Source of the DNA: Streptomyces lunaelactis
Lineage (GTDB): Bacteria; Actinomycetota; Actinomycetes; Streptomycetales; Streptomycetaceae
DNA length: 64,000 bases
Reading direction: 5' to 3'
Assembly (NCBI RefSeq): GCF_003054555.1
Contig: NZ_CP026304.1
Span: forward strand, 6,200,001-6,264,000
Each line of letters begins with the position of its first letter. The first letter of the stretch is position 1. The notes under the pieces are model-generated. The model did not search any database. It was given only the letters and a program-made list of their open reading frames with translations, and was not told the origin of the DNA. Made by a program: the position numbers and the translations under genes. Shown here piece after piece: positions 46,162 to 59,805 of the stretch.

Positions 46162-49100
46162 ATGGGACGCGGGGACCTGGCAACGCTGGTACGTATCTGC
46201 GATCTGGCGGGACGGCCGCGTGGGACCGGCTTCGTCGCCGACGATCTGGGCACGGTCGTAACGAGTCATGAGGCGGTCGACGGGCTCGTACGGGTCGTGC
46301 TGCACGCCCCCGGCGAGCGCACCTGCCTCGCCGAGGCCGACGCCATCGTCCCCCTTCCGGAGGCCGGTCTGGCCCTGCTGCGCACCGAAGGGCTCGGGGT
46401 GCGGCCGCTGCCGATCAGCAGGCGGGAGCGGGTAGAGACGGGGGCGTACGTACGGCTCGCGGCCCATGGCTGGCGCGAGGCCCGCGTGCTCGGTGCCGCC
46501 CAGGTGACGTACACCGCGACCGACCGCTTCCATCTTCTCGGCGACGCCATGGAGCTGGCGATCGGGACGGACGGCAGCGACGCGCTGCGACCGGGCGGCG
46601 AGGCCGCCGGGGGACCGGTGCTGGACGCCGTGACCGGTACGGTGCTCGCCGTCCTCGGCACCGCGCTGCAGGCCGGGCACCGGGCGGCCGGGCTCGCGCT
46701 GCCGCTGCGTGCGGCGGGACTGCCGGCGGACGGGCCGCTCGCCGAGCTGCTGCGGCGCAATGCGGCGACCGTGCCCGCGTACGGGCACGACCTCAACCTC
46801 GCGGCCGTGCTGGAGCTCACCGCCACCTCCGCCGGCTCGGCCGGCGGGCCGAGCGCCTGGCCCGATCCGGTTGAACGGCCGTACAGCGTACGGGAGTTCG
46901 CCTCCTTCACCGGCCTGGTCATGGGACTCGTCGGCGATCCCGGGACGGGCCGCACGACCGAACTCGCCGCGTTCGCCGAGCGTCGCGCGTGCGGTGCGGA
47001 ACCCGCCCCCACCGTGTGGTTGCGCGGTGCCGACCTGCACGCCGACGACGCCTCGGTCGCGGACGCGGTGGCGCGTACCCTCCGGCAGGCCGGACGCATC
47101 CTCGCCGCGTCGGGGGCGCGCGGGGAGATGGAGCCGGTCACCCCCGAGCGGGTGGCACGGCTGGCGCGCGAGGCCGGGCGGCCCCTGCTCATCCTGCTCG
47201 ACGGGCCCGAGGAGATGCCGCCCGTACTCGCCCATCGGCTGCCCGACTGGACGGCTGGGACAGCGAGTTGGCTGAGCTCCTGCGATGTGCGGATGGTCGT
47301 CGGCTGCCGGCCCGAGCACTGGGAACAGGCCGGTGCGCTCTACCCGCCGGACGTACTGCACCGGCCGGCCACGCCCGCGCAGCGGTTGCCGCCGGCACTC
47401 CGCGTCGACGACCTGTCCGCCGGGGAGGCGGAGCAGGCGCGTGAGCGGTACGGGCTCCCGGCCGGCGCGATCGCCGCGGCCGACGAACGGCATCCGCTGG
47501 CGCTGCGGCTGCTGGCAGAGGTACGGGAGGCGCTGCCCGGCGACGTGCCGGGGCGGCCCGGCCGGGAGGACGTCTTCACCGCCCATCTGGATCTGCTGTG
47601 CCTGCGGATCGCGGTCCGTGTCGCCGCGGAGTCCAGGCCACCGCTGCGGGGTTCCGCGGTCCGCCGCCTGGCGGCGAGGGTGGCGGGCCAGGTGCACGAG
47701 GCGGCGCGGCTCTGTCTCGGTCCCGGGCAGGGAGAACTGGACCGTGAGTCCTTCGAGGAGCTCTTTCCCTGGGGGACGGGCTGGGCGTCCGCGGTCCTCA
47801 CCGAAGGCCTGCTGGTTCTGGCGGGCGGGGGCTACCGCTTCGCGCACGAGGAACTCGGGGACTGGCTCCAGGGCGCGCACCTCGACCTCGACGCGGCGCT
47901 GCACTCCCTGGTCCACCGCCGGCACGCGCGGGCGCCTGTGGGGCTGCCGTCGCGTCCTGGTGCGAGCGGCCGCGGGTCCGGGCACGTCCCGCCGCCCCCG
48001 GGCTCGGGGGACGGGAAACCCCGCCCGCTGCCTGTCCCGCGCCATCGCATCGGCCCGGTGGTCCAGGCGCTGTTGCTGCTGGGCAGGGTGGGCGGACCGG
48101 CGGAACTGACCCGCAGGCTGGAGGAGTTGGTGGACGCGCTGGAACGGCGGAGGAGGGTCCGGCTCCCGTCCGGGGAGGCGGCGGGGCGAGGGGTCGATGA
48201 CGCGCAGTGGTGGGGTTCATCTTCTCGGGAGGCGCTGCTGCGGGTGCCCGACCCCGGGGCGTACCTTCCCGTACTGCGGCTGCTCGCGGAGCGGATCACC
48301 CGGAGGTCGGTCCGCGAGGGCGGACCCCAACACCTCGGCGCACTGGGCGAGTTCGGACCCTGGTTCTGGGACCGGCTGCGGGTGACCGAGGCCGAGCGAC
48401 TCGATCTGCTGCGACGGCTGGTGCCTGCGGATGGGGCGCCGGGGTTCGGGCGGGAGCGGCGGGCGCGTGGGGCTCGGACCGGGCGCGTGGCGTCCGAGGG
48501 CGCGCCCGGGGCTCGGCACCGCTACCTCGATGCCGTCGCCGCGCGGCTGGTCGCCGACCCTCGCGCCGTACAACCGCTGCTGTGCCGCTGGTTCACCGAC
48601 GCCACGCCCCTGCCCGCCGACCCCGGCGCCGAGGTGCGGCCCACCGTCGCCGCCGCCGCGCAGGCCCTGCTGTACGCCCGCCGCGGCCTCGCCCTCGACG
48701 ACCTCACCGAAGCCCTCGTCGCCACCGCCCACCCCCGCGCCGACGAGCTCCTCGCCGTGCTCGCCGAGGAAGAGCCGTCCGTCCTCTGCCGGGCCGTCGA
48801 CCGCTGGGCCCACGACCCGCGCTCCGAGCGGCGCGGCGCGGCCGCGACGTACGGCCTGGCCACCGTCCCCCGCGTCACCACCGACGCCGACCGCGAGCTG
48901 CTGCGCTACGCCGCGCTCGCGCTGCTCGCGCGCCCCGCCGACACCACACTGCACGGTCCCGCGCTCGCGCTCCTCGTGCGGGATCCGCACACGCGCTCCC
49001 GGTATCTCGGCCCGGCACTGGCCGCCTTCCGTGACGGCGACCCCCGGCTGCCCGCGAGCGCCCTCGCCGCCGCGCTCACCACCCATCCCGAGCCCGTACT

Positions 49101-49791
49101 CGCCGCCCTCCAGGCCCGGCTGCACCAGGCCGGCGACGGCGCGGGCGAAGTGCTGCGCGCCCTCGCCGAGGTCACCACGCCCGCGCTCGCCCGCCGTGCG
49201 GCCGCGCTCGTCGGCGAGTACGTCGACCGCCGGCCTGAAGGCGCGGCCCACGCCGCCGCGTACGTCGACTGCCTCCTCGAGCAGGGACCGGCCGCCCGCG
49301 CCGTCCTGTTCCCGCTGATCACCGGTCTGCTCCGGGGCCGCCCGGTCCAGGTGCGCAGAGCGCTGGCGCCCGTACTCGCCGCGCCCGGCGGCGGCCCCGC
49401 ATCCCGGCCGCTGCGCGCCGAGCTCCTCGACGTACTGCTGGAGTACGAGCAGCACGAAGGGGAAGACCTGACCGTCCTCGACGCCCTGCTGCGGGCCGCC
49501 GCGCTCGGCTGCGGGAGCCGCGCCGAGTCCGGCACCCGGGAGCTGGTGCACCGCACCGGCCTGCTCCTCGTCCGTACCCCCGAGGGCGCGACCTGCTTCG
49601 ACCGGCGGCTGGTCGAGCTGGCCCGCGAGGTGCCGGGCTTCGCGGCGCTGGTCTCGGGGTGGCTGGCCCGCGCGCCGCACGAGTGGGCCCTGGTGGTCGG
49701 CCCGAGCGCACACCGGACGGTCGCGAACCTCGGCAGCCCGGTGCCGATGCGAACCGGCAGCCGCGGGCATGGCAGTCTTAGACCTGCGTAA
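46162..49791 (+). CDS. large pseudo-trypsin / P-loop NTPase protein, function unknown
   Basis: The 1209-residue protein starts with a trypsin-like barrel (about 1-185). The histidine is kept in TSHEAV (His36), but the Asp position reads Gly in EAGLALLR and the Ser position reads Ala in GEAAGGPVL (144-154), so it should not cleave peptides. Next is a STAND-like NTPase with P-loop GDPGTGRTT (258-266, Arg in place of the usual Lys) and Walker B LLILLDGPEE (342-351). The C-terminal half is helical and repeat-like (HEAT-type look). It lies between truB and ribF. The activity is unknown. Confidence 0.82.
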   Translation: MGRGDLATLVRICDLAGRPRGTGFVADDLGTVVTSHEAVDGLVRVVLHAPGERTCLAEADAIVPLPEAGLALLRTEGLGVRPLPISRRERVETGAYVRLAAHGWREARVLGAAQVTYTATDRFHLLGDAMELAIGTDGSDALRPGGEAAGGPVLDAVTGTVLAVLGTALQAGHRAAGLALPLRAAGLPADGPLAELLRRNAATVPAYGHDLNLAAVLELTATSAGSAGGPSAWPDPVERPYSVREFASFTGLVMGLVGDPGTGRTTELAAFAERRACGAEPAPTVWLRGADLHADDASVADAVARTLRQAGRILAASGARGEMEPVTPERVARLAREAGRPLLILLDGPEEMPPVLAHRLPDWTAGTASWLSSCDVRMVVGCRPEHWEQAGALYPPDVLHRPATPAQRLPPALRVDDLSAGEAEQARERYGLPAGAIAAADERHPLALRLLAEVREALPGDVPGRPGREDVFTAHLDLLCLRIAVRVAAESRPPLRGSAVRRLAARVAGQVHEAARLCLGPGQGELDRESFEELFPWGTGWASAVLTEGLLVLAGGGYRFAHEELGDWLQGAHLDLDAALHSLVHRRHARAPVGLPSRPGASGRGSGHVPPPPGSGDGKPRPLPVPRHRIGPVVQALLLLGRVGGPAELTRRLEELVDALERRRRVRLPSGEAAGRGVDDAQWWGSSSREALLRVPDPGAYLPVLRLLAERITRRSVREGGPQHLGALGEFGPWFWDRLRVTEAERLDLLRRLVPADGAPGFGRERRARGARTGRVASEGAPGARHRYLDAVAARLVADPRAVQPLLCRWFTDATPLPADPGAEVRPTVAAAAQALLYARRGLALDDLTEALVATAHPRADELLAVLAEEEPSVLCRAVDRWAHDPRSERRGAAATYGLATVPRVTTDADRELLRYAALALLARPADTTLHGPALALLVRDPHTRSRYLGPALAAFRDGDPRLPASALAAALTTHPEPVLAALQARLHQAGDGAGEVLRALAEVTTPALARRAAALVGEYVDRRPEGAAHAAAYVDCLLEQGPAARAVLFPLITGLLRGRPVQVRRALAPVLAAPGGGPASRPLRAELLDVLLEYEQHEGEDLTVLDALLRAAALGCGSRAESGTRELVHRTGLLLVRTPEGATCFDRRLVELAREVPGFAALVSGWLARAPHEWALVVGPSAHRTVANLGSPVPMRTGSRGHGSLRPA

Positions 49792-49832
49792 TCGGCAATC
49801 ACGTACACAGGTTCGGGCGAGGAGCGGTCACA

Positions 49833-50777
49833 GTGCAGCGCTGGCGTGGCTTGGAGGACATCCCCCAGGACTGGGGACGCAGCGTCGTCACCATCGGCTC
49901 CTACGACGGAGTGCACCGCGGGCACCAGCTGATCATCGGGCGGGCCGTGGAGCGGGCGCGCGAGCTGGGGGTGCAGTCGGTCGTCGTGACCTTCGACCCG
50001 CATCCCAGCGAGGTCGTACGGCCCGGCAGCCACCCGCCGCTGCTCGCCCCGCATCACCGGCGCGCCGAGCTGATGGCGGAGCTGGGCGTCGACGCGGTGC
50101 TGATCCTTCCGTTCACGAAGGAGTTCTCGACGCTGTCGCCGGCCGACTTCATCGTGAAGGTGCTGGTCGACAAGTTGCACGCGCGCGCGGTGATCGAGGG
50201 CCCGAACTTCCGCTTCGGCCACAAGGCGGCGGGCAATGTCGCCTTCCTGGCCGAGCTGGGCGCGACGTACGACTACGAGGTCGAGGTCATCGACCTCTTC
50301 GTGAGCGGCGAGGCGGGCGGTGGCGAGCCGTTCTCCTCGACCCTGACGCGCCGCCTGGTCTCGGACGGCGACGTCGAGGGCGCGGCCGAGATCCTGGGCC
50401 GCCCGCACCGGGTCGAGGGCGTGGTGGTCCGGGGGGCGCAGCGGGGCCGTGAGCTGGGGTACCCGACGGCGAACGTGGAGACGCTGCCGCATACGGCGAT
50501 CCCGGCGGACGGGGTGTACGCGGGGTGGCTGACGGCGGACGGGGAACGGATGCCGGCGGCGATCTCGGTGGGTACGAACCCGCAGTTCGACGGGACGGAG
50601 CGGACGGTTGAGGCGTACGCGATCGACCGCGTCGGTCTTGATCTGTACGGGCTGCATGTGGCGGTGGACTTCCTGGCGTATGTGCGGGGCCAGGAGAAGT
50701 TCGACTCGATCGATGCGCTGCTGGAGGCGATCGCGGCGGACGTGAAGAGGTGCCGCGAGCTGACGGGCATGGCGTAG
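49833..50777 (+). CDS. ribF: bifunctional riboflavin kinase / FAD synthetase
   Basis: The 314-residue enzyme makes FMN and FAD from riboflavin. The N-terminal adenylyltransferase domain has GSYDGVHRGHQ (23-32) and VIEGPNFRFGHKAAG; the C-terminal kinase domain has GRELGYPTANVE and the later FDGTERTVEAY. GTG start with AGGAGCG upstream. Actinomycetes usually keep ribF just after truB; here the large P-loop gene sits between. Confidence 0.95.
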   Translation: MQRWRGLEDIPQDWGRSVVTIGSYDGVHRGHQLIIGRAVERARELGVQSVVVTFDPHPSEVVRPGSHPPLLAPHHRRAELMAELGVDAVLILPFTKEFSTLSPADFIVKVLVDKLHARAVIEGPNFRFGHKAAGNVAFLAELGATYDYEVEVIDLFVSGEAGGGEPFSSTLTRRLVSDGDVEGAAEILGRPHRVEGVVVRGAQRGRELGYPTANVETLPHTAIPADGVYAGWLTADGERMPAAISVGTNPQFDGTERTVEAYAIDRVGLDLYGLHVAVDFLAYVRGQEKFDSIDALLEAIAADVKRCRELTGMA

Positions 50778-50832
50778 GGGCCGGTCCGCCCCGCACCCCG
50801 ACCCCGCCTGGGCCCCACGCCGAGAGGCCCCG

Positions 50833-51795
<963 letters not shown>

Positions 51796-51832
51796 GTCAG
51801 CGGACTCCTGTGGGAAAGGGCGCCTGTATTGA

Positions 51833-51859
51833 GGCCCGTCCGGCGATGGAGGACGGGCC
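51833..51859 (-). repeat. intercistronic hairpin related to dispersed repeat (copy C)
   Basis: GGCCCGTCC and GGACGGGCC (9-base arms, nine-base loop) lie between the two ATPase genes. The sequence GCCCGTCCGGCG followed by GGAGGAC is shared with copies A and B at 24.7 and 36.8 kb. It may attenuate or stabilise the message. Confidence 0.6.
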
Positions 51860-51871
51860 GGACTGCCACGG

Positions 51872-52840
51872 TCACGACGCCGGCCCGGCCACATGCACGC
51901 ACGCCGCCCGCCGCCCGTCGCCCAGCATCGACAGCACCGGGTCCTCCTCCGCGCACGCCTCCAGCGCGACCGGGCAGCGCGGGTGGAACGTACAGCCGCC
52001 CGGCAGCGCCGACGGATCCGGCGGGTCGCCCGGCAGGCCGCGCGGGGCCCGGCGCGAAGCGACGTCGCCGACGCGCGGGAAGGCCGCGGACAGGGCCCGC
52101 CCGTACGGATGCTCCGCCGCGTCGTACACCGTCCGCGCCGGCCCCTCCTCGACGATCCGGCCCGCGTACATCACCGCCAGCCGGTCGCACGTGTCGGCCA
52201 GCACCGCCAGATCGTGGCTGATCATGAGCAGGGAGATGGACTGCTCGGCGACCAACTGCTCGATCAGCCGCAGGATCTGCGCCTGGATCATGACGTCCAG
52301 CGCGGTGGTGGGCTCGTCCGCGACGATGAGCCGGGGGTCGCAGGCGAGCGCCATCGCGATCATCACGCGCTGCCGCTGGCCGCCGGAGAGCTCGTGCGGA
52401 TACGCCTCCGCGCGCGCGGGGGGCAGCCCCACCTCATGGAGGAGCTCGGCGACGCGCTTCCTCGCGGCCGCGGGCGTGGACTTCTGGTGCAGCAGGATCG
52501 GCTCGGCGATCTGGTCGCCGATCCGGTGCACCGCGTTGAGGGAGTGCATCGCGCCCTGGAAGACGATCGACGCGCCCGCCCACCGTACGGCTCGCAGCCG
52601 CCCCCACTTCATGGCGAGGACGTCCTCGCCGTCGAGCAGGATCTCGCCGCTGAGGCGGGCGGAGGCAGGAAGCAGCCGGAGCAGGGCGAGGGCGAGCGTC
52701 GACTTGCCGCAGCCCGACTCACCGGCGATGCCCAGCTTCTGGCCGGCGTCGAGGCTGAGGTCGACCCCGCGTACGGCGGGGACCGCACGGGCCCCGGAGC
52801 CGTACGTGACATGCAGGTCCTTGACTTCGAGCAGGCTCAA
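51872..52840 (-). CDS. oligopeptide/dipeptide ABC transporter ATP-binding protein (DppD-like)
   Basis: The 322-residue ATPase has Walker A GESGCGKST, signature LSGGQRQR, Walker B LIVADEP and the C-terminal GGCTFHPRC. The likely start is TTG 52840, overlapping the permease stop by four bases (TTGA); GGGGGTGG lies upstream. No ATG exists at the conserved N-terminus, so a rare TTG start is required. It pairs with the second ATPase to power the importer. Confidence 0.9.
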   Translation of the reverse strand: MSLLEVKDLHVTYGSGARAVPAVRGVDLSLDAGQKLGIAGESGCGKSTLALALLRLLPASARLSGEILLDGEDVLAMKWGRLRAVRWAGASIVFQGAMHSLNAVHRIGDQIAEPILLHQKSTPAAARKRVAELLHEVGLPPARAEAYPHELSGGQRQRVMIAMALACDPRLIVADEPTTALDVMIQAQILRLIEQLVAEQSISLLMISHDLAVLADTCDRLAVMYAGRIVEEGPARTVYDAAEHPYGRALSAAFPRVGDVASRRAPRGLPGDPPDPSALPGGCTFHPRCPVALEACAEEDPVLSMLGDGRRAACVHVAGPAS

Positions 52841-53742
52841 CGAGCCACCCCCAGCTTCGGGTTGAGCACGGCCTCGATCGCGCGCCCGCACAGGGTGAAG
52901 GCGAGTGCCACCAGCGCGATGGCGATACCGGGCGGCGCCAGATACCACCAGTGGCCCGAGGAGACCGCGCCCGCCTCCCGGGCGTCCTGGAGCATGCCGC
53001 CCCAGGAGACGATCGTCGGATCGCCGAGGCCGAGGAAGGCCAGCGTCGCCTCGGTCAGGATCGCGCTGGAGATGCCGAGCGTCGTCTGGGCGAGGACCAG
53101 CGGCATCACATTGGGCAGCACATGGCGGCTCATGATGTGGCCGTGCCCGCCGCCGAGGGCCTTCGCCCGTTCGATGTACGGGCGGGACTCGACCGCGATG
53201 GTCTGCGCGCGCACCAGCCGTGCGGTCGTCGGCCAGCTGGTGACGCCGATCGCGATGATGACCGTCCATACGCTCCGGGACATCACGGTCGCGAGCACGA
53301 TCGCCAGTACCAGCGTCGGCATCACCAGGAACCAGTCCGTGATCCGCATCAGCACGGAGGAGAACCAGCCGCCGTAGTGACCGGCGATGATTCCGGTGAG
53401 GGTTCCGATGGCCACCGACAGCGCGGCGGCGAGCAGGCCGACGGTGAGCGAGATCCGCGCGCCCCACACCAGCAGTCCGAGCAGCGAGCGCCCGAACTGG
53501 TCGGTGCCGAGGGGGAATTCACCGCTCGGCTTCTCCAGTGCGGTGCCCGGCGCGTTCGTCACGCTCTGCACGTCGGAGCCGACGAGCAGCGGCGCGGCGA
53601 GCGCCACCAGGGCGATCAGTGCGAGCGCGCCGAGACCGTAGAGCCCCGCCCGGTGCGTGCGGTACGAGCGCCAGAAGCGGGCCACCGAGTCTCGGCGGCG
53701 CGCCCAGGCGAGCGACGTTGCTGTGGCGGTCGTCGTCGTCAT
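52837..53742 (-). CDS. peptide ABC transporter permease (DppC-like)
   Basis: The 301-residue permease has an N-terminal cytoplasmic region, about six membrane helices and the EAA-type loop ERAKALGGGHGHIMSRHVLPN. PLGTDQFGRSLL before the core is typical of the DppC/OppC branch. The ATG overlaps the stop of the other permease by four bases. Confidence 0.92.
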   Translation of the reverse strand: MTTTTATATSLAWARRRDSVARFWRSYRTHRAGLYGLGALALIALVALAAPLLVGSDVQSVTNAPGTALEKPSGEFPLGTDQFGRSLLGLLVWGARISLTVGLLAAALSVAIGTLTGIIAGHYGGWFSSVLMRITDWFLVMPTLVLAIVLATVMSRSVWTVIIAIGVTSWPTTARLVRAQTIAVESRPYIERAKALGGGHGHIMSRHVLPNVMPLVLAQTTLGISSAILTEATLAFLGLGDPTIVSWGGMLQDAREAGAVSSGHWWYLAPPGIAIALVALAFTLCGRAIEAVLNPKLGVAR

Positions 53743-54788
53743 CGGCCCACCCGGGGATCGAGCAGCGGATAGAGCAGGTCGGCGAGGAGGTTCATCAGGA
53801 TCATCGCGCCGGCGAAGACCACGAAGAGCCCCTGGACGAGCGGCAGATCGGGCACGCTCAGTGCCTGGTAGAAGAGCCCGCCCAGGCCGGGCCAGGAGAA
53901 GACCGTCTCGACGAGGATCGAACCGGCCGCCACATGGCCCAGGTTGATGAAGACCATGGTGACCGTGGGCAGCAGCGCGTTGGGCACGGCATGGTGGCGG
54001 CGTACGACATCGTCCCGCAGGCCCTTCGCCCGCGCCGTCGTCAGATAGTCGCTGCCCATCTCGTCCAGCAGCGAGGAGCGCATCACCAGCAGCGTCTGGG
54101 CGTAACCGACCGCGACCAGCGTGAGGACCGGCAGCACCATGTGGTGCGCGACATCGGCGACGTACGCGAAGCCGGTCTCGTCGCCCGACTCCATGCCACC
54201 GGTCGGGAACATGCCCGGGATCGGGCCGATGCCCACCGAGAAGGTGATGATCAGCAGCAGTCCGAGCCAGAAGGAGGGCACGGACCACAGGGTCAGCGCC
54301 ACGCCCGTGTTGAGCTTGTCGCCGAGGCTGCCGTTGCGCCAGGCGGAGCGGGTGCCGAGCCAGAGCCCGATCGCCGAGTAGATCAGCACGGCGACACCGG
54401 TGAGCAGGAGTGTCGCGGGCAGCTTCTGGGTGATCAGATCACCGACAGGGGCGTGGAACTGGTACGAGGTACCGAGATCGCCCGTCAGCGCCTTGGCGCA
54501 GTAGTCGGTGAACTGCTGCCACATGGGCTGGTCCAGCCCGAACTGACGGCGCAGTGTGGCCAGTTGCGCTGCGGACGTCGGCATGCCATGTGTCATGGCC
54601 TTCACCGGGTCGCCGGGGATGATCCGGAAGAGGAAGAAGCTGGTGACCAGCACGGCGAGCAGCGAGATCGCCGCACCGCCCAGCTTGCCCGCCACATAGA
54701 GGAGATAGGCCCGTACGTTGCCGCTCGCGGCGCGGGCCTCCTGGGCCCGCGCCACAGCGGTGGTGCTGGTCGTGCTCGTGGTGCTCAT
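53739..54788 (-). CDS. peptide ABC transporter permease (DppB-like)
   Basis: The 349-residue permease starts with a Thr/Ser-rich tail (STTSTTSTT) and then has six membrane helices. FRIIPGDPV, the periplasmic LGLDQP-like FGLDQP, and the EAA loop TARAKGLRDDVVRRHHAVPNA (split over two helices) mark the DppB/OppB branch. It begins three bases after the binding-protein stop. Confidence 0.92.
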   Translation of the reverse strand: MSTTSTTSTTAVARAQEARAASGNVRAYLLYVAGKLGGAAISLLAVLVTSFFLFRIIPGDPVKAMTHGMPTSAAQLATLRRQFGLDQPMWQQFTDYCAKALTGDLGTSYQFHAPVGDLITQKLPATLLLTGVAVLIYSAIGLWLGTRSAWRNGSLGDKLNTGVALTLWSVPSFWLGLLLIITFSVGIGPIPGMFPTGGMESGDETGFAYVADVAHHMVLPVLTLVAVGYAQTLLVMRSSLLDEMGSDYLTTARAKGLRDDVVRRHHAVPNALLPTVTMVFINLGHVAAGSILVETVFSWPGLGGLFYQALSVPDLPLVQGLFVVFAGAMILMNLLADLLYPLLDPRVGR

Positions 54789-54791
54789 CGG

Positions 54792-56615
54792 CTATTCACG
54801 GTCTTCCGCGGTGGAACGCCGGCGCATCACGACGAAGAGCCCGAGTCCGGCGGCGAGGACGACGGCCGCGACGATGCCGATCACGACGCCCATGGAGGAG
54901 CCGCTGTCGGAGCTGCCGTCACCGGCGGCCGGTTCGGCCGACCACCAGCTCCAGTAGCCGTCCTGGCCCCACAGATTGCCCGCGGCCTCCGGCATCGTCG
55001 TGATGGACTTGATCTGGTCGGTACGGTACGCCTCGACGGCGTTCGGATACGCGAGGACATTCATGTAGGCGGTGTCGTACAGCCGGGACTGCATCTCCTT
55101 GACCAGCCCGACCCGCTTGGCCGCGTCGTACTCTGCGCTCTGCTTCCCGTACAGCTCGTCGAACCGCTTGTCGCAGATGAAGTTGTCGGTCGCGCCGGTG
55201 TCCTTGGGCGTGGCCGGCAGCGCCCCGCAGGTGTGGATCGAGAGGACGAAGTCCGGGTCGGGGTTGACGGACCAGCCGTCGAAGGCCAGGTCGTAATCGC
55301 CCTTGAGCCAGGGGTCGGAGACATTGTCGAGGCAGTCGACCTTGAGCCCGACGCCCAGCTCGCCCCACCACTCCTGGAGATACTTGCCGATCGCCTTGTC
55401 GTTGGGGTCGGTGGCGTGGCAGAGGATGCGGAAGTCGAGCGCCTTGCCGTCCTTGCCGACGCGCTTGCCGCCGCCGTTCCTCTTGTAGCCGGCCTGGTCG
55501 AGGAGCTGGGCCGCCCTGGCCGGGTCGTACGCGACCCTCTGGCTCGCGTCCGGCTTCCAGAAGTACGAGTCGAAGCGCGGCGGGATATAGCCCTCGCCCT
55601 CCACCGCGTGCCCCTGGAAGACCTTGTCGACGATGGTCTTGCGGTCGGTGGCCGCGAAGAGGGCCTTGCGTACGGCCGGGTCGAGCAGGGCCTTGTGGCC
55701 GCTGCCGAAGGTCTTGCCGTCCTTCGACCTGGCGCCCGGGTTGGTGGCGAGGGCGAAGAAGCGGCGGCCGGGCGCGTCGTTGACCTTGATGTTGTCGGCG
55801 CTCCTGAGCGCGGTGGCCTGGGCGGGGGTGAGGCCCTGGACGAAGGAGACCTCGCCCTTCTGCAGGGCCGCGACCGCCGCGTCACCGTCCTTGTAGTACT
55901 TGAGCACCAGCTCGTCGAACTTGGGCGCGCCCCGCCAGAAGTCCTTGTTGGGCTTGAGCTTGACGAACTGGTCGACCTTGAAGTCGGTGACGACGAACGG
56001 GCCGTTGCCGACGATCGGGAACTGCTTGTCGTTGTTGAACTTCGAGAAGTCGCCGACCTTCTCCCAGACGTGCTTGGGCACGATCGGGACGTCGAGTGCC
56101 GTCATGGTGGCCTGCGGCTTCTTCAGCTCGATGACCAGCGTCTCGGGGTTCGGCGCTGTGACCTTCTTGAAGTTGGCCGTGAAGCTGCCGTTGGCGGTGG
56201 CGGCGTTCTCGTCCGTCATCATCTTGTTGAAGGTCCAGGCGGCGTCCTCGGCGGTGGCCTGCTTCCCGTCGGACCACTTGGAGTTCTTCCGGATGGTGTA
56301 CGTCCACGTCAGCTTGTCCGGGGACGTCTTCCACTCGGTGGCGAGGCCGGGGACCGGGTGGGCGTCCTTGACGTCATAATTCGTCAGGTACTCGTAGGCC
56401 AACCGGTGGATGGTGGTACTGACCAGCTTCTGCGCCAGGAACGGACTCAGGGAGTCCACGCTCTGCGAGACGGCGACGGTGAGGACCTTCTTGCCGCCGT
56501 TGTCCTTGCCGTCGTCGGCGGCCTGGGCGGAGGGGGTTGCCGATCCCGCCAGCAGTACGGCGGCGGCGCCGGAGGCCAGAAGCAGTCGGATGCGGGCTGG
56601 AACCTTTGTGACCAT
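54792..56615 (-). CDS. family 5 extracellular solute-binding protein with C-terminal membrane anchor
   Basis: The 607-residue precursor has a Sec-type signal peptide (cut near residue 32, AQA) but no lipobox cysteine. The family 5 peptide/nickel-binding fold follows: LAYEYLTNYD, WTYTIRKNSKWSDG, GNGPFVVTDF and DLAFDGWSVNPDPD. A Gly/Ser linker and a single membrane helix (about 575-598, then basic RRRS) end the protein, so it is probably tethered by its C-terminus. ATG 56615 was chosen as the signal-peptide start. It leads the five-gene operon. Confidence 0.88.
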   Translation of the reverse strand: MVTKVPARIRLLLASGAAAVLLAGSATPSAQAADDGKDNGGKKVLTVAVSQSVDSLSPFLAQKLVSTTIHRLAYEYLTNYDVKDAHPVPGLATEWKTSPDKLTWTYTIRKNSKWSDGKQATAEDAAWTFNKMMTDENAATANGSFTANFKKVTAPNPETLVIELKKPQATMTALDVPIVPKHVWEKVGDFSKFNNDKQFPIVGNGPFVVTDFKVDQFVKLKPNKDFWRGAPKFDELVLKYYKDGDAAVAALQKGEVSFVQGLTPAQATALRSADNIKVNDAPGRRFFALATNPGARSKDGKTFGSGHKALLDPAVRKALFAATDRKTIVDKVFQGHAVEGEGYIPPRFDSYFWKPDASQRVAYDPARAAQLLDQAGYKRNGGGKRVGKDGKALDFRILCHATDPNDKAIGKYLQEWWGELGVGLKVDCLDNVSDPWLKGDYDLAFDGWSVNPDPDFVLSIHTCGALPATPKDTGATDNFICDKRFDELYGKQSAEYDAAKRVGLVKEMQSRLYDTAYMNVLAYPNAVEAYRTDQIKSITTMPEAAGNLWGQDGYWSWWSAEPAAGDGSSDSGSSMGVVIGIVAAVVLAAGLGLFVVMRRRSTAEDRE

Positions 56616-56688
56616 GGGAAGGGGACCTCGCGTCATCACTCGCTCGGAGTAGGCAGGTTGAGCTCTGGTTCGCCAATGGGTGAAGCGA

Positions 56689-56717
56689 GGTTTATCAGCG
56701 GCGGTCGATTGCGTCAA
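56689..56717 (-). promoter_or_regulatory. promoter of the peptide transporter operon
   Basis: On the minus strand TTGACG (56712-56717) is followed after 17 bases by TAAACC (56689-56694), giving a start near 56682 and a leader of about 65 bases. A second TTGACG lies 11 bases further upstream (56723-56728). Confidence 0.55.
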
Positions 56718-56754
56718 CGGGCCGTCAAACCCCGTGTGGGCTGCGGGAATGCCC

Positions 56755-56790
56755 TGAGGGCCCGCACCGTGGATACGGTGCGGGCCCTCA
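56755..56790. terminator. terminator downstream of the MinD-like gene
   Basis: Perfect 16-base arms (56755-56770 and 56775-56790) around a four-base loop lie 22 bases after the stop of the minus-strand MinD-like gene and before the transporter operon promoter. Confidence 0.88.
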
Positions 56791-56811
56791 TTGGTTCAGA
56801 CCTCTGTCGCG

Positions 56812-59805
<2,994 letters not shown>

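Noticed and set aside
46162..46720. Active trypsin-like protease domain
   Set aside because: Only the histidine of the triad is kept; Asp and Ser positions read Gly and Ala.
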